Both the position numbers and the translations under genes were made by a program. The notes below the pieces were generated by a model. The model made no database searches, was not told where the DNA came from, and saw nothing but the letters and a program-made list of their open reading frames with translations. Positions 46,771 through 49,899 of a DNA stretch of 49,899 nt are shown piece by piece (within the stretch, counting starts at the first letter, position 1; each line of letters opens with the position of its first letter). The stretch covers positions 1-49,899 of the forward strand of contig JAOAEE010000046.1 of the NCBI GenBank assembly GCA_026416955.1, written 5' to 3'. The DNA comes from Ignavibacteria bacterium (lineage in GTDB: Bacteria > Bacteroidota > Ignavibacteria > Kapaibacteriales > UBA2268).

Positions 46771-48252
46771 TTAACTTTGCGGATGTTCTTTTTCTGTCTC
46801 GGTTATGTTTGGTGGCGGTATTACATAAATCGAAACTTCTTTTGGAACAAGTCCAGCTTCTGCAAGATATTTTATGTTCTCGACCAAGGCTTCGTCGAGT
46901 TTATTGTCTTGCCTAACAATCAATACTCCGGTTTTAGTTACAATGTTTTGTGCAACTATCATACCAGGTTTCAATTTTTCGACACGAATTTCCCTTTCAA
47001 CGACTTGAGGTTCTGGTGGCGGAGCTTCTTCCTGGGTCTCCTCGCTTTCAAAAACCTCTCCCAAATCCGACGAACGAAGAGTTCTTAAATCGAAATTTCG
47101 AATCACAAGATTGGTCTTTGGTACTATTAATTCTGGGATTACACGTTTCTTTACAATATCTTGGAACGTGTTTAGAATATCGTTGTCGAACCAATTTGCT
47201 TTCCGGTAGAAGAATTTCAAAGCCTCGTTGTGTCGGTCGAAAGTTTCTTCTTTTGTTTGGACAACGAGCCCTTCCTCTTCGAGTTTCGTGATGTGAAAAG
47301 GTTGTATTCGGTATACTTTATTATGGTAAATATTTGCAATTGCAATAACTTGTGATTCTTTCAAAACCTTTATACCTTCGAGTTGTTTTGGTCCACCGCT
47401 ACCTGTTTTATTTTCCCAAATTTGTTCCAAGATTTTGATTGCTCCTTTTATTGTTTCCATTTCGCTCAAAGCATCTATCGCTTCTTGGTAAAGTTTGAAA
47501 AAGAAGTTTCTGTCGGCTTGTTCCAAGTCGTAAGGGTCGTAAAGAAGAAATCTTTTGGGCATTATCAACATTGGCAGGTTAATGAGCGATGCCGAAGTGG
47601 TAATTTCGGCAATTGTTCTATCGGAAAATTTTAATTCTTTTGCAAGTCTTTCTGCAATTGCAACAACATAACTTGTATGGTTTGTGTAATAATACTTTTC
47701 CGACAAACTCAAAATTTTTTGTATCGAACGGACAAATTCGCTTGCAACTTTTTCAGCAATTTGTCGGGGTTGGCTCTTTGTGATTATATCAATACCTTTA
47801 ACATCGGAGATTCCCATTCTACGAAGTGTTTCGAGTAGTTGATTATTTTGAGAAATTAAATTATATGTATCGAATGCATTTTTAATTATTTGAATAAGTT
47901 GCAGTTGGTCTACTGGTTTCATTAAATACATATATGCTCGGCTTTGGTTAATTGCAGCAATGATTTCTGTCGGATTTGCAAAAGCTGAAAGAATAATCCG
48001 AATTGCATTCGGAGCATATTTCATAGTTTCTTTCAAAAATTCAATTCCGTTCATTACTGGCATATTCAAATCGCTAAGGATTACTCCGGGATTAAATCCT
48101 TTTTTGATGATTTCTAAACCTTCGGGTCCACTTTTAGCAGTTGCAATAATAAAATGCTTATTAAGGTACATTTCAAGTAGTTTCAAAAAGTTAATATCAT
48201 CATCAACAATTAACAAATAACCCTTTTTAATTTCGTTTTGCGCCTTTTCCAT
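46771..48252 (-). CDS. Response regulator with degenerate HD-GYP-like output domain
   Basis: 493 residues. The receiver (~11-130) is intact: acidic pocket Asp17/Asp18, phospho-acceptor Asp61 in ILSDLNMP, Ser in RIILSAF, and Lys in LMKPVD. A linker (~135-185) leads to an HD-GYP-like helical domain (~185-330) beginning HTSYVVAIAERLAKEL. Where active members have HDIGK there is INLPM, where HHE stands there is IWENK, and GYP has become GGP in GSGGPKQLEG. The metal ligands are thus lost and cyclic-di-GMP hydrolysis is not expected. The rest (~330-493) includes FHITKLEEEGLVV and a closing beta part (RVEKLKPGMIVAQNIVTKTG), like the DUF3391 segment of HD-GYP proteins. No sensor kinase adjoins. Confidence 0.85.
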   Translation of the reverse strand: MEKAQNEIKKGYLLIVDDDINFLKLLEMYLNKHFIIATAKSGPEGLEIIKKGFNPGVILSDLNMPVMNGIEFLKETMKYAPNAIRIILSAFANPTEIIAAINQSRAYMYLMKPVDQLQLIQIIKNAFDTYNLISQNNQLLETLRRMGISDVKGIDIITKSQPRQIAEKVASEFVRSIQKILSLSEKYYYTNHTSYVVAIAERLAKELKFSDRTIAEITTSASLINLPMLIMPKRFLLYDPYDLEQADRNFFFKLYQEAIDALSEMETIKGAIKILEQIWENKTGSGGPKQLEGIKVLKESQVIAIANIYHNKVYRIQPFHITKLEEEGLVVQTKEETFDRHNEALKFFYRKANWFDNDILNTFQDIVKKRVIPELIVPKTNLVIRNFDLRTLRSSDLGEVFESEETQEEAPPPEPQVVEREIRVEKLKPGMIVAQNIVTKTGVLIVRQDNKLDEALVENIKYLAEAGLVPKEVSIYVIPPPNITETEKEHPQS

Positions 48253-48297
48253 ATGAAGACCCTTTCAAATAAATTAAATTATCTAACCTCTACAATC

Positions 48298-48984
48298 TCA
48301 ATATTTCTCAAAAATAAACATTGCAAGAAGCAAATCATCGGGTGTGGTTATTTTAATATTTTTTTCATCACCCTCGATAATTTTGACTTTTTGCCCGAAA
48401 TTTTCAACTACCCCTGCCTCATCTGTAAATGATTGCTCCTCGGAAATTGCCTTTTCGTATGCAGAAATAATTAATTCAGTTCTAAAGGCTTGGGGAGTTT
48501 GGATTGCATAAACTTGCTTCCTATCGATTGTTTTAAGAATAAATCCCTCGTCATCGACCTCTTTTAATGTATCTTTAATTTTAATAGCAGGTGCAACAGC
48601 GTTGTATTTAAGAACGTTTTCGTACAATCTGATTATTAATTCTTTCGAAACAAATGGTCTTACAGCGTCGTGAATAAAGACATAGTCGGTTCCTTGTATT
48701 CTCTGGTTCTGAAGAGCGTTTCGTACTGAATCAAACCTTTCGTTTCCACCTGGTACTAATTCAATCTCGACCGAAGGAAATTTTTCGTGCAAAAGTTCAC
48801 AAGTAAGTTTATAATAATCAATTGGATAAGTAACAACAACAACGTCGAATTTCAATGAGTTCAGTAAATTTTCAAGGGAAAGAACAATAATCGGCTGGTT
48901 CTTAATTGTATGAAATTGTTTAGGAATTACCCCACCAAGCCTTTTTCCACTTCCACCTGCTGTCACTATCAAACCAAGTTTCAT
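48298..48984 (-). CDS. ispD: 2-C-methyl-D-erythritol 4-phosphate cytidylyltransferase
   Basis: 228 residues from the ATG at 48984; eight upstream codons to a TTG are rejected as the fold starts directly with LGLIVTAGGSGKRLGG. It makes CDP-methylerythritol in the MEP isoprenoid route. The CTP-binding loop with the Gly-rich turn and Lys/Arg is at 8-18, then IPKQFHTIKNQPII, VTYPIDYY, VPGGNERFDSVRNAL, VFIHDAVRPFVS and IQTPQAFRTELI. FTDEAGVVENFG and ITTPDDLLLA are the closing motifs. An exact TAAATTTG box lies 21 nt upstream. It is 45 bp before the response regulator start, so they may share a transcript. The pathway shows MEP, not mevalonate. Confidence 0.96.
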   Translation of the reverse strand: MKLGLIVTAGGSGKRLGGVIPKQFHTIKNQPIIVLSLENLLNSLKFDVVVVTYPIDYYKLTCELLHEKFPSVEIELVPGGNERFDSVRNALQNQRIQGTDYVFIHDAVRPFVSKELIIRLYENVLKYNAVAPAIKIKDTLKEVDDEGFILKTIDRKQVYAIQTPQAFRTELIISAYEKAISEEQSFTDEAGVVENFGQKVKIIEGDEKNIKITTPDDLLLAMFIFEKY

Positions 48985-49005
48985 ACTTTTCAATAGTACA
49001 AATTT

Positions 49006-49013
49006 CAAATTTA
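49006..49013 (-). promoter_or_regulatory. -7 promoter box of ispD
   Basis: TAAATTTG on the minus strand matches TAnnTTTG exactly, 21 nt before the ispD ATG at 48984. It supports that ATG over the earlier TTG, which lies within the box region. Confidence 0.4.
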
Positions 49014-49073
49014 GTTATAATAATCTATTTTTTGTTAATTTAGTTTTTTTTGTTAAAAATTAATGATTGTAAA

Positions 49074-49583
49074 GTGAGTTTGTTGTACTTCTTTTTCGGT
49101 ATTCTTTCGATTTTAGCAATTGCTAGTGCTATTATTACAATTTCGAGTAGGAACCCAGTTCGGAGTGCTTTTGCTTTAATTTTCCATTTCTTTATGCTTG
49201 CTGGACTTTATTTAACCTTGAACGCACAATTTGTTGCAGTCATCCAAATACTTGTATACGCTGGCGCAATTATGGTTCTTGTCGTTTTTGTGATAATGCT
49301 ACTAAATCTATCCAATGAAGAACGCCTTAGCGAAAAGTTCGACTTTCGTCGTGCAATTGCAGTTATTTTGGGAGTCGCATTTGTTATTCAATTACTTGTT
49401 GCAATCTTCATTCCCAAAAGTATAAATTCCAACCTACATCCAGATTCTTCAAAAATTGGAACAGCGCAATTTATTGGTCAAACACTTTTCCGCGATTATC
49501 TCGTGCCCTTCGAAATTGTTGGTATTCTTTTAATTTCTGCAATCATTGGAGCTATTGTTTTGGCAAAACGAAAAGTCGATTAG
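49074..49583 (+). CDS. nuoJ: NADH-quinone oxidoreductase subunit J
   Basis: 169 residues from the GTG at 49074. No ATG is in frame near the 5' end: the open frame starts at a TTG at 49050, and TTG codons at 49080 and 49083 are further choices, so the start is uncertain. Five membrane helices: [59 protein letters not shown] (in two parts), the [21 protein letters not shown] helix and [19 protein letters not shown]. This is one of the membrane-arm subunits of complex I. nuoK follows after 8 nt with a strong ribosome site, so the window's right edge enters a nuo operon. Confidence 0.93.
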   Translation: MSLLYFFFGILSILAIASAIITISSRNPVRSAFALIFHFFMLAGLYLTLNAQFVAVIQILVYAGAIMVLVVFVIMLLNLSNEERLSEKFDFRRAIAVILGVAFVIQLLVAIFIPKSINSNLHPDSSKIGTAQFIGQTLFRDYLVPFEIVGILLISAIIGAIVLAKRKVD

Positions 49584-49591
49584 GAGGAACT

Positions 49592-49899
49592 ATGCAAACT
49601 GTACCATTGGAGTTCTATTTGATTGTTTCTGCGATACTTTTCACAATAGGAACTGTTGGTGTTCTAACCCGTCGAAATGCAATCGTTGTTTTTATGGCAA
49701 TAGAATTAATGTTGAATTCTGTTAATTTGACTCTTGTATCATTTTCGGCATTTATGGGCGATGTTGCTGGTCAAATCTTTGTATTTTTCATAATGGCAAT
49801 AGCAGCCGGCGAAGCAACAATAGGGCTCGCAATTGTCCTTGCACTCTTTCGAAATAAACAGACCGTCTACGTCGACGAAGCCAACACAATAAAAGGATA
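49592..49899 (+). CDS. nuoK: NADH-quinone oxidoreductase subunit K, cut by the window end
   Basis: 102 codons are visible from the ATG at 49592, preceded by TAGGAGG at the right distance, the best ribosome site in the window. The reading gives [20 protein letters not shown], then [21 protein letters not shown] with the conserved membrane Glu, and [21 protein letters not shown] with the second Glu, the proton-path residues of NuoK. The protein normally ends near residue 101 in a KG tail; the last complete codons give NTIKG and the final two bases are TA, so the next base probably completes a stop. It is therefore essentially whole. It belongs with nuoJ in complex I. Confidence 0.93.
   Translation, partial: MQTVPLEFYLIVSAILFTIGTVGVLTRRNAIVVFMAIELMLNSVNLTLVSFSAFMGDVAGQIFVFFIMAIAAGEATIGLAIVLALFRNKQTVYVDEANTIKG

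Noticed and set aside
1-49899. CRISPR arrays, insertion sequences, phage genes
   Set aside because: No regular repeat-spacer pattern, transposase, integrase or terminal inverted repeat was seen on either strand.

Overview
The window looks like a bacterial chromosome segment from the FCB (Bacteroidota-related) group, AT-rich at roughly 35% GC by eye. The evidence is threefold. Three consecutive secreted proteins end in type IX secretion (T9SS) C-terminal sorting domains. The housekeeping sigma factor is the short 286-residue form that lacks region 1.1. Operon heads repeatedly carry TAnnTTTG boxes, the Bacteroidota -7 promoter element, about 20 nt before the start codon. Shine-Dalgarno sequences are mostly weak. 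An Ignavibacteria/Kapabacteria-like lineage is my guess and is not proven. I see no rRNA, tRNA, CRISPR array, insertion sequence or prophage.

Layout. (1) 1-10155, plus strand: three large T9SS cargo genes: a 5'-truncated giant with FnIII, beta-propeller and ASH-like parts; a VWA-domain protein; and a protein with a DNRLRE-like domain and a probable papain-like Cys-His-Asp site. (2) 10457-16285, minus: glyS - S41 protease - principal sigma factor - lipA - PhnP-like metallohydrolase. (3) 16554-19617, minus: DUF5714, DUF3109 and rpoN. (4) 19883-24252, minus: outer-membrane protein - methyltransferase - hemL - lipoprotein - ribD, most joined by 1-4 nt stop/start overlaps. (5) 24453-28312, minus: small membrane protein - bcp - tatD fused to an outer-membrane barrel - lnt. 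(6) 28338-33634, plus: cutA, murC and an archaeal-type gatE-gatD pair. (7) 33640-35764, minus: murD and an MqnA-like gene. (8) 35876-45895, plus: a membrane acyltransferase-like gene, then ptsH-ptsI-dolichol-phosphate-mannose-synthase-like gene - GT2 fusion - accA - DedA/YqaA-like gene - GT4 - NUDIX, then an isochorismatase-like hydrolase. (9) 45934-48984, minus: ispD, a response regulator with a degenerate HD-GYP domain, and a glycerophosphodiesterase. (10) 49074 to the end, plus: nuoJ and nuoK, the start of a complex I operon.

Most of the window is core metabolism and envelope building: peptidoglycan precursors (murC, murD), lipoprotein acylation (lnt), isoprenoids (ispD), fatty acids (accA), lipoate (lipA), tetrapyrrole (hemL), riboflavin (ribD) and lipid-linked glycan synthesis. 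Five things stand out: gatDE, an amidotransferase normally described as archaeal; tatD running in frame into an outer-membrane protein so that the TatD tail is also the second protein's signal peptide; a GT2 fused to a polyprenyl-phosphate sugar transferase that has lost its catalytic core; an HD-GYP response regulator without its metal ligands; and the recurrent, precisely spaced -7 box.
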